Counted from the stretch's first letter, positions 46,668 to 56,790 are shown. The stretch is DNA of 64,000 bases from Metabacillus flavus (GCF_018283675.1 NZ_JAGVRK010000001.1:1798001-1862000), one strand, 5' to 3'. The notes: generated by a model not told the origin, from the letters alone. Translations and numbers: made by a program.

Positions 46668-47790
46668 TGAAATGCTATCACAAGATGAAATCGATGCATT
46701 GCTGAAAGGTACCGGATTAGAAGAAGAAGCTACGAAGGTAAATGAAGTTTCAGATTACCTTGATGACATGGAAGCTGATGCGCTCGGCGAAATTGGAAAT
46801 ATTTCATTTGGGAGCTCGGCTACCGCTTTATCCACTCTGCTCAATCAAAAAGTAGAAATCACAACACCGGAAGTTTCAATTATTGAAAAAAACAAGCTCC
46901 CGCATGAATTTCCCCAGCCATATGTGGCGATCGAAGTCACTTATACTGAAGGGTTTTCAGGCAGTAACCTGCTTGTAATTGAACAAAATGATGCGGCGAT
47001 TATTGCGGACCTGATGATCGGAGGAGATGGAACGAATCCAGATCCCTCGTTAGGCGATATTCATATCAGTGCGGTTCAGGAAGCCATGAATCAAATGATG
47101 GGTTCGGCTGCGACAAGCATGTCTACGATTTTCAATAAAAAAGTGGATATCAGTCCTCCTAAACTGGAATTACTTAATATCAATGCAGGAGAGGGCACGG
47201 ATGCCATTCCTGATTCAGAATTAATCATTAAGGTTTCTTTCCGGCTTAAGGTTGGCAATTTGATTGACTCTAGCATTATGCAGGTTCTTCCTCTGCAATT
47301 TGCAAAAGACCTTATTTTTGAATTGATGAATCCTCCGGCGCCGCCTGAACCGAAAGTGCAGATGCCGGCTCCAGAAAAAGAGCCTGTGCATCAGTCTGCC
47401 AGCAGAGATGCTTATCAGGATAATACTAACCAGCAGGCAGCGCCTGCATACAATCCGCCTCAGCCTGAATATGAAGTAAAGCCTGCAGAATTTGCAAGCT
47501 TTGAGCCGGTGCAATCTGCTAATGGCGAGCGCAGGAATCTGGACTTGCTGATGGACATCCCTCTGCAGGTAACGGTTGAGCTTGGACGTACAAAGCGGTC
47601 CATTAAAGAAATCCTGGAGCTGTCTTCAGGCTCCATCATTGAGCTTGATAAACTTGCAGGCGAGCCAGTAGACATACTAATTAACCGCAAAATAGTAGCA
47701 AAAGGCGAAGTTGTTGTCATTGACGAGAACTTTGGAGTTCGAGTAACAGACATAATCAGCCAGCAAGACAGACTAAATAAACTTAAGTAA
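46657..47790 (+). CDS. fliY: Flagellar motor switch phosphatase FliY
   Basis: C-ring component and CheY-P phosphatase of Gram-positive bacteria. N-terminal CheY-binding peptide MLSQDEIDALLKGTG, a CheC-like domain with two phosphatase sites (DALGEIGNISFGSSATAL and AVQEAMNQMMGSAATSM), a Pro-rich linker (about 230-280), and a C-terminal FliN domain (LLMDIPLQVTVELGRTKRS). The ATG at 46657 follows GGGGGTGACG inside the end of fliM. 377 residues. If fliM is dead, this gene may suffer reduced coupling. Confidence 0.95.
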   Translation: MGSNEMLSQDEIDALLKGTGLEEEATKVNEVSDYLDDMEADALGEIGNISFGSSATALSTLLNQKVEITTPEVSIIEKNKLPHEFPQPYVAIEVTYTEGFSGSNLLVIEQNDAAIIADLMIGGDGTNPDPSLGDIHISAVQEAMNQMMGSAATSMSTIFNKKVDISPPKLELLNINAGEGTDAIPDSELIIKVSFRLKVGNLIDSSIMQVLPLQFAKDLIFELMNPPAPPEPKVQMPAPEKEPVHQSASRDAYQDNTNQQAAPAYNPPQPEYEVKPAEFASFEPVQSANGERRNLDLLMDIPLQVTVELGRTKRSIKEILELSSGSIIELDKLAGEPVDILINRKIVAKGEVVVIDENFGVRVTDIISQQDRLNKLK

Positions 47791-47805
47791 ACGGGAGTGG
47801 CGAAC

Positions 47806-48168
47806 ATGGCAAAGAGAATTTTAATCGTAGACGATGCAGCATTTATGAGAATGATGATTAAGGATATTCTTTCTAAAAATGGTTTTGATGTAGTAGGAGA
47901 AGCAGCAGATGGTGCTCAGGCTGTTGAAAAATATAAAGAACATCAGCCTGATTTAGTAACGATGGATATCACAATGCCTGAAATGGACGGCATCACGGCC
48001 TTGAAAGAAATCAAGAAATTAAACCCGAACGCCAAAGTTATTATGTGTTCCGCAATGGGGCAGCAGGCTATGGTAATCGACGCCATTCAGGCTGGAGCGA
48101 AGGATTTTATCGTTAAACCCTTTCAAGCGGATCGCGTAATCGAAGCCATTCAAAAATCACTTAGCTAA
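47806..48168 (+). CDS. cheY: Chemotaxis response regulator CheY
   Basis: Single-domain receiver, 120 residues. Acidic pocket Asp9/Asp10 (ILIVDDAAFMR), phosphorylation site Asp54 (LVTMDITMPEMDG), switch residue Ser in IMCSAMGQ, and Lys in FIVKPF. ATG 47806 chosen because GGGAGTGG lies just upstream; the GTG at 47797 overlaps it. CheY-P binds FliM and FliY N-terminal peptides. Confidence 0.96.
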   Translation: MAKRILIVDDAAFMRMMIKDILSKNGFDVVGEAADGAQAVEKYKEHQPDLVTMDITMPEMDGITALKEIKKLNPNAKVIMCSAMGQQAMVIDAIQAGAKDFIVKPFQADRVIEAIQKSLS

Positions 48169-48181
48169 GCCGGTGTGCAGC

Positions 48182-48850
48182 GTGCAGAAAAAGATTAAAT
48201 TAACAACAGCCGCACTTATTTTCCTTGTCGCTGTATTTTCTCCTTTTCACAGTAATACTTTTGCGGCAGCCGAAAAAGACGGCACGGTCCAGGATTACCT
48301 TCAGCAAGAGGAGAAAACTGCTGATCCGGAGAAAAAAAGCGAGAAATCTGTCCCCTCTCCCCAGGAAGAAAATAAACCTGGGGTTACTGGGTGGGACTTC
48401 ATAAAAATGATTTTTGCAACAGTTTTCGTAGTCGGTCTGATCTATATCCTTTTCCGAATTGTTTCATCAAGAAATAAGCTGGTAAAACCGATGACGTATC
48501 TTCAGACTCTTGGAGGGACTTCTCTTGGTCAAAACCGCTCCATTCAGCTTGTAAAGGCTGGAGATGAGATTCTTCTTATTGGGGTGGGGGATTCCATTCA
48601 GCTTCTTAAAGTGATTGAAAACGAAGACGAAGTGGAACGGATTGTCCGTCAGTACGAAGAAAAAGGTGTGGATTTGCAGGGAGCAAAGACTTTATTATCT
48701 AAGGCAGCTCACTCGATCGGAGTCAAAGCTGAAGGGAAGAACCGTTCCTCCTTTAAGCAAGCCCTTCAAAAGCAGCTTGAAGAGCTTGGATCAGAAAGAA
48801 AGCAAAAGGAACAAGAGTGGATCAGGAAAGGGAATGGAAGAAATGAATGA
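48182..48850 (+). CDS. fliO: Flagellar biosynthetic protein FliO (FliZ)
   Basis: Membrane protein assisting FliP ring assembly in the export gate. A signal peptide (about residues 8-30, AALIFLVAVFSPFHSNTFAAA) is followed by a polar linker, one transmembrane helix near residue 85 (FIKMIFATVFVVGLIYILF), and the cytoplasmic FliO domain (LQTLGGTSLGQNRSIQLVKAG). GTG 48182 (222 residues) is the likelier start; Shine-Dalgarno is weak. Overlaps fliP. Confidence 0.88.
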   Translation: MQKKIKLTTAALIFLVAVFSPFHSNTFAAAEKDGTVQDYLQQEEKTADPEKKSEKSVPSPQEENKPGVTGWDFIKMIFATVFVVGLIYILFRIVSSRNKLVKPMTYLQTLGGTSLGQNRSIQLVKAGDEILLIGVGDSIQLLKVIENEDEVERIVRQYEEKGVDLQGAKTLLSKAAHSIGVKAEGKNRSSFKQALQKQLEELGSERKQKEQEWIRKGNGRNE

Positions 48851-49508
48851 GCTTATGGGGATATTGGGTTCAGGGGAAGCCGAAAGTGTAAGCACCTCCG
48901 TTCAGCTGCTGCTATTGCTGACCGTTTTGTCTCTGGCGCCAAGCATATTAATCCTGTTTACGTGCTTTACAAGGATTGTAATTGTCCTGTCTTTTGTCAG
49001 AACCTCCCTTGCAACACAGCAAATGCCTCCAAATCAAGTGCTTATTGGACTTTCCCTGTTTTTAACTTTTTTTATTATGGGTCCTGTTTTATCTGAGGCA
49101 AATGAGCAGGCGCTCACTCCATTGCTGGAAGAGAAGATCACGCTTGAACAAGCGTATGTGAAAGCAGAAAAACCCTTTAAGGAATTCATGAGCAAACATA
49201 CAAGACAAAAAGACCTGGAATTGTTCTTAAATTATGCAAATATCGAAAAACCTAAAACAGTAGATGACATCCCCATTACAGCCCTGGTTCCGGCCTACGC
49301 CATTAGTGAAATTAAAACAGCCTTTCAAATCGGTTTTATGATCTTCATCCCATTCCTTGTCATTGACATGGTCGTAGCAAGTATTTTGATGTCGATGGGG
49401 ATGATGATGCTCCCTCCGGTTATGATTTCCCTGCCATTTAAAATTTTGCTGTTTGTACTCGTTGATGGCTGGTATTTGGTGATAAAGTCATTGCTTCAAA
49501 GTTTCTAA
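48843..49508 (+). CDS. fliP: Flagellar export gate protein FliP
   Basis: Integral membrane subunit of the FliPQR export channel. TCFTRIVIVLSFVRTSLATQ and FQIGFMIFIPFLVIDMVVAS are the FliP signatures; four membrane segments. The ATG at 48843 gives MNELMGIL and 221 residues, equal to B. subtilis; 48834 is the other option. No cleavable signal is needed in this family. Confidence 0.95.
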   Translation: MNELMGILGSGEAESVSTSVQLLLLLTVLSLAPSILILFTCFTRIVIVLSFVRTSLATQQMPPNQVLIGLSLFLTFFIMGPVLSEANEQALTPLLEEKITLEQAYVKAEKPFKEFMSKHTRQKDLELFLNYANIEKPKTVDDIPITALVPAYAISEIKTAFQIGFMIFIPFLVIDMVVASILMSMGMMMLPPVMISLPFKILLFVLVDGWYLVIKSLLQSF

Positions 49509-49520
49509 GGAGGAATATCA

Positions 49521-49790
49521 ATGAGTTCAGAAATGGTCATCTCCATTGCTGAAAAAGCGGTTTATACAACCCTGCTGATTTGCGGTCCGCTGCTGCTTGT
49601 CGCATTGGTTATTGGTCTTGCGGTCAGTATTTTTCAGGCGACTACTCAAATTCAGGAACAGACCCTTGCATTCATTCCTAAAATAGTTGCGGTGATGGTC
49701 GGATTGATCTTTTTTGGACCATGGATGCTGACGACACTGGTATCTTATGCAGCCAGTATTTTTGGCAATCTGGATCGGTTTGTAGGCTAA
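49521..49790 (+). CDS. fliQ: Flagellar export gate protein FliQ
   Basis: 89-residue protein with two transmembrane helices (about 17-38 and 52-72), characteristic IFQATTQIQEQTLAFIPKI between them. AAGGAGGAATATC precedes the ATG. Stop is one base from fliR. Confidence 0.95.
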   Translation: MSSEMVISIAEKAVYTTLLICGPLLLVALVIGLAVSIFQATTQIQEQTLAFIPKIVAVMVGLIFFGPWMLTTLVSYAASIFGNLDRFVG

Positions 49791-49791
49791 T

Positions 49792-50580
49792 ATGTCCTTT
49801 TTAAGCCATTATCCTTTTTTTCTATTACTATTTGTCAGGATGTCCGCTTTTATGATTACGCTTCCTCTCTTTTCATATCGGACAATCCCGGCATATCATA
49901 AAGCTGGTTTTTCATTTTTTCTGGCACTTATCATGTATGAAACGCTGAAGCCGCAGGAACTTGAAATTAACGGGTTTTATTTTCAGCTTCTTATGAAAGA
50001 AGTATTTATCGGGTTGATGATTGGCTTTATTGCTTATCTCATATATTCCGGCATCATGATTGCGGGCAGTTTTATGGATTTTCAAATCGGGTTTGCCATC
50101 GCCAATATTATCGATCCGCAAACAGGAACGCAGAGTCCTTTAGTCGCACAGCTGCTGAATACATTGGCTTTGCTGCTTATGCTTAGCTTAAATGCTCATC
50201 ATATGCTTCTGGATGGAGTTTTCTACAGCTTTCAATACATTCCGCCGGAAACAGTTTCTTTTTCTTTAAACAGCGAAGCTATTCCTGAATTTATCATAAA
50301 ATCATTTTCCATTATGTTTTTAATTGCTTTCCAGATGTCACTTCCGATTGTAGGGTCTTTGTTCATCATTGATATAGCTCTCGGGATTGTAGCAAAAACG
50401 GTTCCGCAGATGAATATATTTGTCGTTGGGCTTCCGGTAAAAATGCTGAGCGCATTTATTTTATTGATCATTGTTATGGGTGCCTTGTTTTTTACGATGG
50501 AAGGACTCTTTGAAACGATGGCAGAAACCATGAGGGATCTGATCAGGCTTTTAGGAGGAGTGGGAAATGCAGCTAGTTAA
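49792..50580 (+). CDS. fliR: Flagellar export gate protein FliR
   Basis: Integral membrane subunit (262 residues, about six hydrophobic segments) of the export gate. LFVRMSAFMITLPLFSYRTIP, GFMIGFIAYL-type segments and VAKTVPQMNIFVVGLPVKM are conserved. Overlaps flhB by 14 bp. Confidence 0.94.
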   Translation: MSFLSHYPFFLLLFVRMSAFMITLPLFSYRTIPAYHKAGFSFFLALIMYETLKPQELEINGFYFQLLMKEVFIGLMIGFIAYLIYSGIMIAGSFMDFQIGFAIANIIDPQTGTQSPLVAQLLNTLALLLMLSLNAHHMLLDGVFYSFQYIPPETVSFSLNSEAIPEFIIKSFSIMFLIAFQMSLPIVGSLFIIDIALGIVAKTVPQMNIFVVGLPVKMLSAFILLIIVMGALFFTMEGLFETMAETMRDLIRLLGGVGNAAS

Positions 50581-51649
50581 ACTTGATATCCAATTTTTTT
50601 CCGGTGAAAAAACAGAAAAAGCCACTCCGAAAAAAAGGCAGGATTCAAGGAAAAAAGGACAGGTTGCCAAAAGTGCCGATGTCAATATGGCGGTAAATTT
50701 GCTTGCCGTATTTTTCACCCTTATGGTAGCCGGAGCATTTTACCGGGATCGTCTCATAGGTTTTGTACGCGGCAGCATAAATGACTATATGATGCTCGAA
50801 GTTACTGAGAAAAGTGTTCAAAATCTGCTGGGATCTGTAACCATGGAAGCGGCCATTTTGCTTGCTCCAGTTATGGGAGCCGCCCTTGCTGCAGGTATAA
50901 TCAGCAACTATATGCAGGTCGGGTTTCTTTTTTCAACGGAAAGCATCCAGCCCAAACTGGAAAAAATAGATCCTCTTAAAGGTTTTAAACGAATCTACTC
51001 AATCAGGGCTTTAGTAGAATTTCTTAAATCGATTTTAAAGATCCTTTTTACAGGAGGAGTTACCGCAGCAGTAATATGGCTGAGACTTGGCGACATCCTG
51101 CGATTGCCATACTTGACAGTGGAACAGTCTCTTCAATTTCTAGGAGGCTTGACCGTACAGATGGGCCTGGCGGCGGGAGGAGCTCTTTTATTTCTTTCTT
51201 TATTGGATTATTTGTATCAGAAATACGATTTTGAGAAAAATATCCGGATGTCAAAACAGGACATTAAGGATGAATATAAAAAATCCGAAGGCGACCCGCT
51301 CATTAAATCGAAAATTAAGCAAAAGCAAAGAGAGATGGCCATGCGGAGGATGATGCAGGATGTTCCAGACGCAGATGTAATTATTACGAATCCGACCCAT
51401 TTTGCGATTGCGCTGAAATACGATGAATCAAAGATGGATGCCCCCTTTGTGGTAGCTAAAGGCGCGGACCTTGTTGCACAAAAGATTAAAGAAATCGCAA
51501 AAAGCCACGACATAGCAGCAGTTGAAAACAAGCCTCTGGCAAGAGCTCTATTTGCACAGGTAGAAATCGGACAAGCAGTTCCTGAAGAGTTTTTCAAAAC
51601 CATTGCAGAAATACTGGCCTATATTTACAGGCTTAAAAATAAAATGTAA
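50567..51649 (+). CDS. flhB: Flagellar export switch protein FlhB
   Basis: Export apparatus protein that changes substrate from hook to filament after self-cleavage. N-terminal DIQFFSGEKTEKATPKKRQD, four membrane helices (about 40-215), and the cytoplasmic domain with the intact NPTH site at residues 275-278. 360 residues. GGAGGAGTGGGAA precedes the ATG inside fliR. The C-domain has a free-standing paralogue, ylqH, at 23650. Confidence 0.96.
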   Translation: MQLVKLDIQFFSGEKTEKATPKKRQDSRKKGQVAKSADVNMAVNLLAVFFTLMVAGAFYRDRLIGFVRGSINDYMMLEVTEKSVQNLLGSVTMEAAILLAPVMGAALAAGIISNYMQVGFLFSTESIQPKLEKIDPLKGFKRIYSIRALVEFLKSILKILFTGGVTAAVIWLRLGDILRLPYLTVEQSLQFLGGLTVQMGLAAGGALLFLSLLDYLYQKYDFEKNIRMSKQDIKDEYKKSEGDPLIKSKIKQKQREMAMRRMMQDVPDADVIITNPTHFAIALKYDESKMDAPFVVAKGADLVAQKIKEIAKSHDIAAVENKPLARALFAQVEIGQAVPEEFFKTIAEILAYIYRLKNKM

Positions 51650-51677
51650 TTCGTAAGATTGAAAGCGAGGAAGGAAC

Positions 51678-53717
51678 ATGTCAACAAGAGATTTATCCGT
51701 ACTTTTTAGCGTTGTGCTCATTGTCGCCATGCTGATCATCCCGTTTCCAACATGGCTGTTGAGCCTTTTGATTATTTGCAATATCTCTCTGGCACTGCTG
51801 GTGCTCCTAACAACCATGAATATGAGAGAGCCTCTTGAGTTTTCCATATTTCCTTCTTTGCTTTTGCTCTTAACTCTTTTTAGACTCGGGCTTAATGTTT
51901 CCACGACGAGAGCAATTCTTTCAAATGGAGAAGGGGGAAAAGTAGTCGAGACCTTCGGAACATTTGTAGTCGGGGGAAACGTTCTTGTAGGGTTTGTCGT
52001 GTTTATTATCTTGGTGATTATCCAATTCGTCGTTATTACAAAGGGCTCTGAGCGTGTTTCCGAAGTTGCAGCCCGCTTCACGCTGGATGCCATGCCTGGT
52101 AAGCAAATGAGTATTGACGCTGATTTAAATGCAGGGATGATATCTGAGCAGGAAGCGAGAATCCGCAGAGAAAAGGTTGGAAATGAAGCGGACTTTTATG
52201 GAGCAATGGATGGAGCGAGCAAGTTCGTAAAAGGGGACGCTATTGCGGGAATCATCATTGTAATTATTAACTTGATCTTCGGTATGATTGTTGGCGTTGT
52301 TCAGCAGGGAATGCCTTTTGCCGAGGCAGCAAGCCATTTTACGATGCTATCTGTAGGGGATGGAATTGTCAGCCAAATTCCGGCACTTCTGATTTCCACT
52401 GCTACAGGAATCGTAGTTACGAGAGCAGCATCTGAAGGAAATCTTGGAGGAGACATCAGCAAACAGCTTTTTGCCTATCCGCAAATGATGTATGTGGCAG
52501 CAGGGTCCATGCTGATGCTCGGTCTTTTTACTCCAATTGGTCTCCTGGTGACTGCTCCGATCGGCGGAGCTCTTGCCCTCGGAGCCTATGTTATGCAGCA
52601 GAGTCAGAAAAAGCTGAAAGAGGTACCTGAATCAGAGCTTGATCTGCAGCCTGATCCAGAAGAAATGAAAAGTCCGGAGAGCATCGTTCAGCTTCTTAGC
52701 ATGGATCCAATAGAGTTTGAGTTTGGATATGGATTGATTCCTCTTGCTGACAGCTCGCAGGGAGGAGATTTGCTTGATCGAATCGTGATGATCAGGAGAC
52801 AGCTAGCGATCGAGCTTGGCATAGTCATTCCGGTTGTAAGAATAAGAGACAACATCCAGCTGCAGCCAAATGAATACAGGCTGAAAATCAAAGGAAGCGA
52901 AGCAGCCAGAGGAGATCTTCTGCTCGAGCACTATCTTGCGATGGCTCCAGGGGCGGATGAAGATGCGATAGAAGGAATTGATACGATTGAGCCTTCCTTC
53001 GGTCTTCCTGCAAAATGGATCTCTGAAGCGATGAAAGATCAGGCAGAACTTTATGGATATACAGTCGTGGACCCGCCGTCCGTCGTCTCCACACATATTA
53101 CAGAAACCATTAAAAAACATGCGTCTGAGCTATTGGGAAGACAGGAAACAAAGCAGCTCATTGACCATTTAAAAGAAGCGTACCCGATATTAGTAGAAGA
53201 AGTGACGCCTTCACCGCTATCAATTGGTGATATTCAAAAAGTATTATCCAACCTTTTGAAGGAGAATGTGTCCATCCGCAATTTGCCGATCATTTTTGAA
53301 ACGCTTGCTGACTATGGGAAAATGACGTCGGACAGTGATATTTTAACGGAGTATGCACGCCAGGCGCTGGCGAAGCAAATTACTCAATCATTTGCAGGCG
53401 AGGGTCAGGTGCTGAAAGTGGTGACCTTATCCGGCAGAGTTGAAAAGCTGGTAGCAGAGGGTGTTCAGCAAACAGAGCACGGTAACTATCTATCTCTTGA
53501 TCCTTCCGTTTCCCAATCCATTATCGAGTCGGTAGCCAAAGAGATTGAAATGCTTTCTTTGGAGGGGCATTCGCCTGTGCTGCTTTGCTCACCGGCCGTC
53601 AGAATGTATGTGAAGCAATTGCTGGAACGGTATTTTCCGGCCGTACCTGTACTTTCCTATAATGAACTCGAATCGAACGTTGAAGTCCAGAGCGTAGGAG
53701 TGGTGAACGTAGCATGA
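51678..53717 (+). CDS. flhA: Flagellar export protein FlhA
   Basis: Nonameric export gate ring. About eight transmembrane helices occupy residues 10-310, with the FHIPEP-type signature region ALDAMPGKQMSIDADLNAG and LFRLGLNVSTTRAIL; the large cytoplasmic domain (from about 330) ends NVEVQSVGVVNVA. 679 residues. GAGGAAGG precedes the ATG; the stop overlaps flhF by 4 bp. Confidence 0.96.
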   Translation: MSTRDLSVLFSVVLIVAMLIIPFPTWLLSLLIICNISLALLVLLTTMNMREPLEFSIFPSLLLLLTLFRLGLNVSTTRAILSNGEGGKVVETFGTFVVGGNVLVGFVVFIILVIIQFVVITKGSERVSEVAARFTLDAMPGKQMSIDADLNAGMISEQEARIRREKVGNEADFYGAMDGASKFVKGDAIAGIIIVIINLIFGMIVGVVQQGMPFAEAASHFTMLSVGDGIVSQIPALLISTATGIVVTRAASEGNLGGDISKQLFAYPQMMYVAAGSMLMLGLFTPIGLLVTAPIGGALALGAYVMQQSQKKLKEVPESELDLQPDPEEMKSPESIVQLLSMDPIEFEFGYGLIPLADSSQGGDLLDRIVMIRRQLAIELGIVIPVVRIRDNIQLQPNEYRLKIKGSEAARGDLLLEHYLAMAPGADEDAIEGIDTIEPSFGLPAKWISEAMKDQAELYGYTVVDPPSVVSTHITETIKKHASELLGRQETKQLIDHLKEAYPILVEEVTPSPLSIGDIQKVLSNLLKENVSIRNLPIIFETLADYGKMTSDSDILTEYARQALAKQITQSFAGEGQVLKVVTLSGRVEKLVAEGVQQTEHGNYLSLDPSVSQSIIESVAKEIEMLSLEGHSPVLLCSPAVRMYVKQLLERYFPAVPVLSYNELESNVEVQSVGVVNVA

Positions 53718-54829
53718 AGGTAAAAAAATATACAGCAGACACGATGCAGGAAGCCATGAAAAGAGTGAAGGAAGATCTCGGGCAGGATGCGGTGATTCTC
53801 CATTCAAAAGCGGTAGAAAAAGGCGGGTTCCTTGGCTTATTTACAAAAAAGCAAATTGAAGTGTTCGCTGCTGCAGATCCTGATACAGAGGAGCAGACAA
53901 AGCCGGTTCAAAAAGAAAATGCTGCCCCTTTAATGCCAGGGGAGAAAGATCAGCTGCTTGGCAAAGACCTTCGGGATGGGAAGCTGGAGTACCGCAAAAT
54001 TGCATCAGGAGGCTCCTCATTAAAACTTCCTGAACCCATTGAAGTTATTTACAAGGAATTGGAGGAACAGGAAATCGGCTCTGAGATTCTGGATGACACA
54101 GTCCAGGAGCTTCTAACATTTTGGTTCCAGTCAAAGGATCATCAAAATGAAGAGGCATGCCGCAAAGAGGCGGGTCAAATTCTGATCAATGGACTGAGAG
54201 ATTTGCCTTTTAACGGAATGGAGTATCAAAGCCGGTTTATCGTGATTGCAGGACCCACAGGTGTCGGTAAAACGACGACCATTGCGAAGCTTGCAGCCGA
54301 TTGCTTAATTAACAGACAGAAATCGGTTGCGTTTATTACGACAGATACGTATCGTATTTCAGCGATCGACCAGCTGAAAACCTATGCGAAAATTCTGGAT
54401 ATCCAAATCGAAGTTTGCTATAACCGGGAAGATTTTGAAGAGGCAAAAAAGAAATTCGAACAAATGGATCATGTTTTTGTTGATACTGCCGGCAGAAATT
54501 ATAAGAACGGCCAATACATTCAAGATTTACACTCGTTAATTGGTATGGATCAGGATATGGACATCTTTTTAACGCTATCAGCAACATCAAAGAAAAAAGA
54601 CATGCGAGATATTATCGAGCAATTTGAACCCCTGCAAATAAATAAGCTGATTTTTACAAAGCTTGATGAAACAGATACATTCGGTGCATTATATGAAGCT
54701 GCAAAATTATCAAACAAGGGCATTGCCTGCATCACGGCCGGCCAGAATGTTCCTGATGATCTATTACCAGCTAAAGAAACTTTACTAGTTGATATGATTC
54801 TGGGGGGCAAGCATGAACGATCAGGCTGA
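53714..54829 (+). CDS. flhF: SRP-family GTPase FlhF
   Basis: Third SRP GTPase, which determines flagellar position and number. A variable B domain (about residues 1-110) and N domain precede the G domain with [15 protein letters not shown] (about residue 180), VDTAGRNY and FTKLDETDTFG. 371 residues. Works with FlhG encoded next, overlapping by 17 bp. Confidence 0.95.
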   Translation: MKVKKYTADTMQEAMKRVKEDLGQDAVILHSKAVEKGGFLGLFTKKQIEVFAAADPDTEEQTKPVQKENAAPLMPGEKDQLLGKDLRDGKLEYRKIASGGSSLKLPEPIEVIYKELEEQEIGSEILDDTVQELLTFWFQSKDHQNEEACRKEAGQILINGLRDLPFNGMEYQSRFIVIAGPTGVGKTTTIAKLAADCLINRQKSVAFITTDTYRISAIDQLKTYAKILDIQIEVCYNREDFEEAKKKFEQMDHVFVDTAGRNYKNGQYIQDLHSLIGMDQDMDIFLTLSATSKKKDMRDIIEQFEPLQINKLIFTKLDETDTFGALYEAAKLSNKGIACITAGQNVPDDLLPAKETLLVDMILGGKHERSG

Positions 54830-55703
54830 GAGACTCAGGCAAATGATAGCCAAAGCCAAAGGAGATACGCCGAAGCGTGCTAAAACAATTGGTATTGCAA
54901 GCGGAAAAGGCGGTACAGGCAAATCCAGCTTTACCGTGAATTTTTGCTTGGAGCTCTCTCGATTGGAGCAAAAGGTTTTACTGTTTGATTTAGATATTGG
55001 AATGGGAAATGTAGATATTCTTCTAGGTGAAAGTCCTGAGCATTCTATTTTGGATTTTTGGAAGAAAAACCTTTCTTTTAATGAAATTATTGAAAAAAGC
55101 CCCTCCGGCTTCGACTATATTCCCGGAGGAAGGGCATTTAATGAATTCTTTGAGCTAAAAGGCACTCATCTGGATGCTTTTATTCTTGAATTGGATGAGC
55201 TCACGAAAGTGTATGATTTTATATTCTTTGACATGGGGGCGGGAATGACAAAGGAGAGTCTGCAATTTCTGCTTGCGGCCGATGAAGTATTCTTAATCGT
55301 AACCCCTGAGCCAACATCTTTAATGGATGCTTATTCTGCTGCAAAGCACATTTTATTAAGCAGCCCTGAGACAAGAATGTCTATTATGATGAATAAAACG
55401 AAGACGGAAAAAGAGGGGGCAAATGCATACGGACGGATTTCGTCAGTCCTTAGTAAATTTCTTTCAAAGGAGCCAAAGCTTCTTGGAATTTTACCGGATG
55501 ATCCTGCTGTCATGCAAGCGGTAATCAAACGAAATCCTATTACACAGTCCTTTCCTAAGGCCAAGTACTCGAGGTCCATTCGCCAGGCAGCGGCATCTTT
55601 TTTAGCAGTGAATGAGGGTTTCATTGGAAATACAAGCCGGCCAAGCTTATTCATGGATCGCTTAAAAACGCTTTTTAGCAGCACGGCAGGAAAAGGTGGA
55701 TAA
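54813..55703 (+). CDS. flhG: MinD-like ATPase FlhG (YlxH)
   Basis: Regulates FlhF GTPase activity and flagellar pattern. The N-terminal DQAERLRQMIAKAK is the activator helix; the deviant Walker A is ASGKGGTGKSSFTVNF (about residues 29-44), followed by LFDLDIGMGNVDILLG and FFDMGAGMTKES. A C-terminal amphipathic segment is expected. 296 residues. Confidence 0.94.
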   Translation: MNDQAERLRQMIAKAKGDTPKRAKTIGIASGKGGTGKSSFTVNFCLELSRLEQKVLLFDLDIGMGNVDILLGESPEHSILDFWKKNLSFNEIIEKSPSGFDYIPGGRAFNEFFELKGTHLDAFILELDELTKVYDFIFFDMGAGMTKESLQFLLAADEVFLIVTPEPTSLMDAYSAAKHILLSSPETRMSIMMNKTKTEKEGANAYGRISSVLSKFLSKEPKLLGILPDDPAVMQAVIKRNPITQSFPKAKYSRSIRQAAASFLAVNEGFIGNTSRPSLFMDRLKTLFSSTAGKGG

Positions 55704-55704
55704 C

Positions 55705-56790
55705 ATGAAGGTATTAATTGTTGACGATTCAGCATTTATGAGAAAAATGATTTCAGATTTTCTGCACGGTTTTCAGGGCATTGAAGTCATTGGAACGGCA
55801 AAAAACGGGAGGGAGGCTTTAAATCTGGTCGAGAAGCTTTCACCGGATGTCGTAACAATGGACGTAGAAATGCCTGTTATGGACGGTATGGCTGCATTAA
55901 AAGAAATCATGGATAAATTTCCAAGACCCGTGATTATGCTCTCATCCACGACGCAGTCAGGCGCGGAGTCGACAATCCGGGCATTAGAGACCGGTGCCGT
56001 AGATTTTGTTGCCAAGCCATCGGGTTCAATCTCACTGGATTTGCATAAAATCAGAGACGAGCTGAGGGAAAAAGTACTTCAATCCAAGAATGCAAAAATA
56101 TTTATGCCGTTAGACCCTAAAAAAAATCAAGATATCCCCCAAATCTTTGAAAAATATAGTAAAATATCCACTGTAAGGGAAAAAAATCCTAGTTTTGACA
56201 GCGGGATTCGACATTACGACCCGGTTGTTTGCATCGGTACATCAACCGGAGGACCAAGAGCCCTTCAGAGGGTGCTGCCGGCGCTCCCATCAGAATTGAA
56301 TGCACCCATCTTCATTGTGCAGCATATGCCTATAGGATTTACAGCTTCCCTTGCAGACCGGCTCAATAAAATGAGCAGGATTCAGGTGAAAGAAGCTGCA
56401 GATGGAGAAAAAGCTGAAAAGGGCACGGCTTATATAGCTCCCGGAGGGTCCCATCTGACAGTTATCCAAAAGGGGACAAGCTTGTATGTAAGAGTCGAGG
56501 AAACTCCGATCCGGAACGGCCACCGCCCATCTGTGGATGTACTTTTTGAGTCATTAAGCAAAATTGAGCATTATAGAAACATCGCCGTTATCATGACAGG
56601 AATGGGAAGCGATGGCACAAAGGGTCTATCTATATTAAAGGATAAAGGAAACACGCATTCCATTGCGGAATCGGAGCAGACTTCAGTTGTTTTCGGGATG
56701 CCAAAGAGCGCAATTGGTGCTGAATTGATAGATTCGATTGATCATGTAGACCATATAGCAGAAAAAATCATGCACTATATACAATCGTAA
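55705..56790 (+). CDS. cheB: Chemotaxis methylesterase CheB
   Basis: Demethylates glutamyl residues of chemoreceptors. N-terminal receiver domain with VLIVDDSAFMRKM and phosphorylation site near Asp53 (VTMDVEMPVMDG); C-terminal esterase with serine in CIGTSTGGPRALQ, histidine in IVQHMPIGF and aspartate in MTGMGSDGTKG. ATG 55705 chosen with AAAAGGTGG upstream; the in-frame GTG at 55696 overlaps it. 361 residues. Confidence 0.95.
   Translation: MKVLIVDDSAFMRKMISDFLHGFQGIEVIGTAKNGREALNLVEKLSPDVVTMDVEMPVMDGMAALKEIMDKFPRPVIMLSSTTQSGAESTIRALETGAVDFVAKPSGSISLDLHKIRDELREKVLQSKNAKIFMPLDPKKNQDIPQIFEKYSKISTVREKNPSFDSGIRHYDPVVCIGTSTGGPRALQRVLPALPSELNAPIFIVQHMPIGFTASLADRLNKMSRIQVKEAADGEKAEKGTAYIAPGGSHLTVIQKGTSLYVRVEETPIRNGHRPSVDVLFESLSKIEHYRNIAVIMTGMGSDGTKGLSILKDKGNTHSIAESEQTSVVFGMPKSAIGAELIDSIDHVDHIAEKIMHYIQS

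Noticed and set aside
51548-52093. 181-codon antisense frame across flhB/flhA
   Set aside because: Antisense shadow of clearly conserved genes; Ser/Thr-rich composition is typical of the reverse strand of membrane protein genes.
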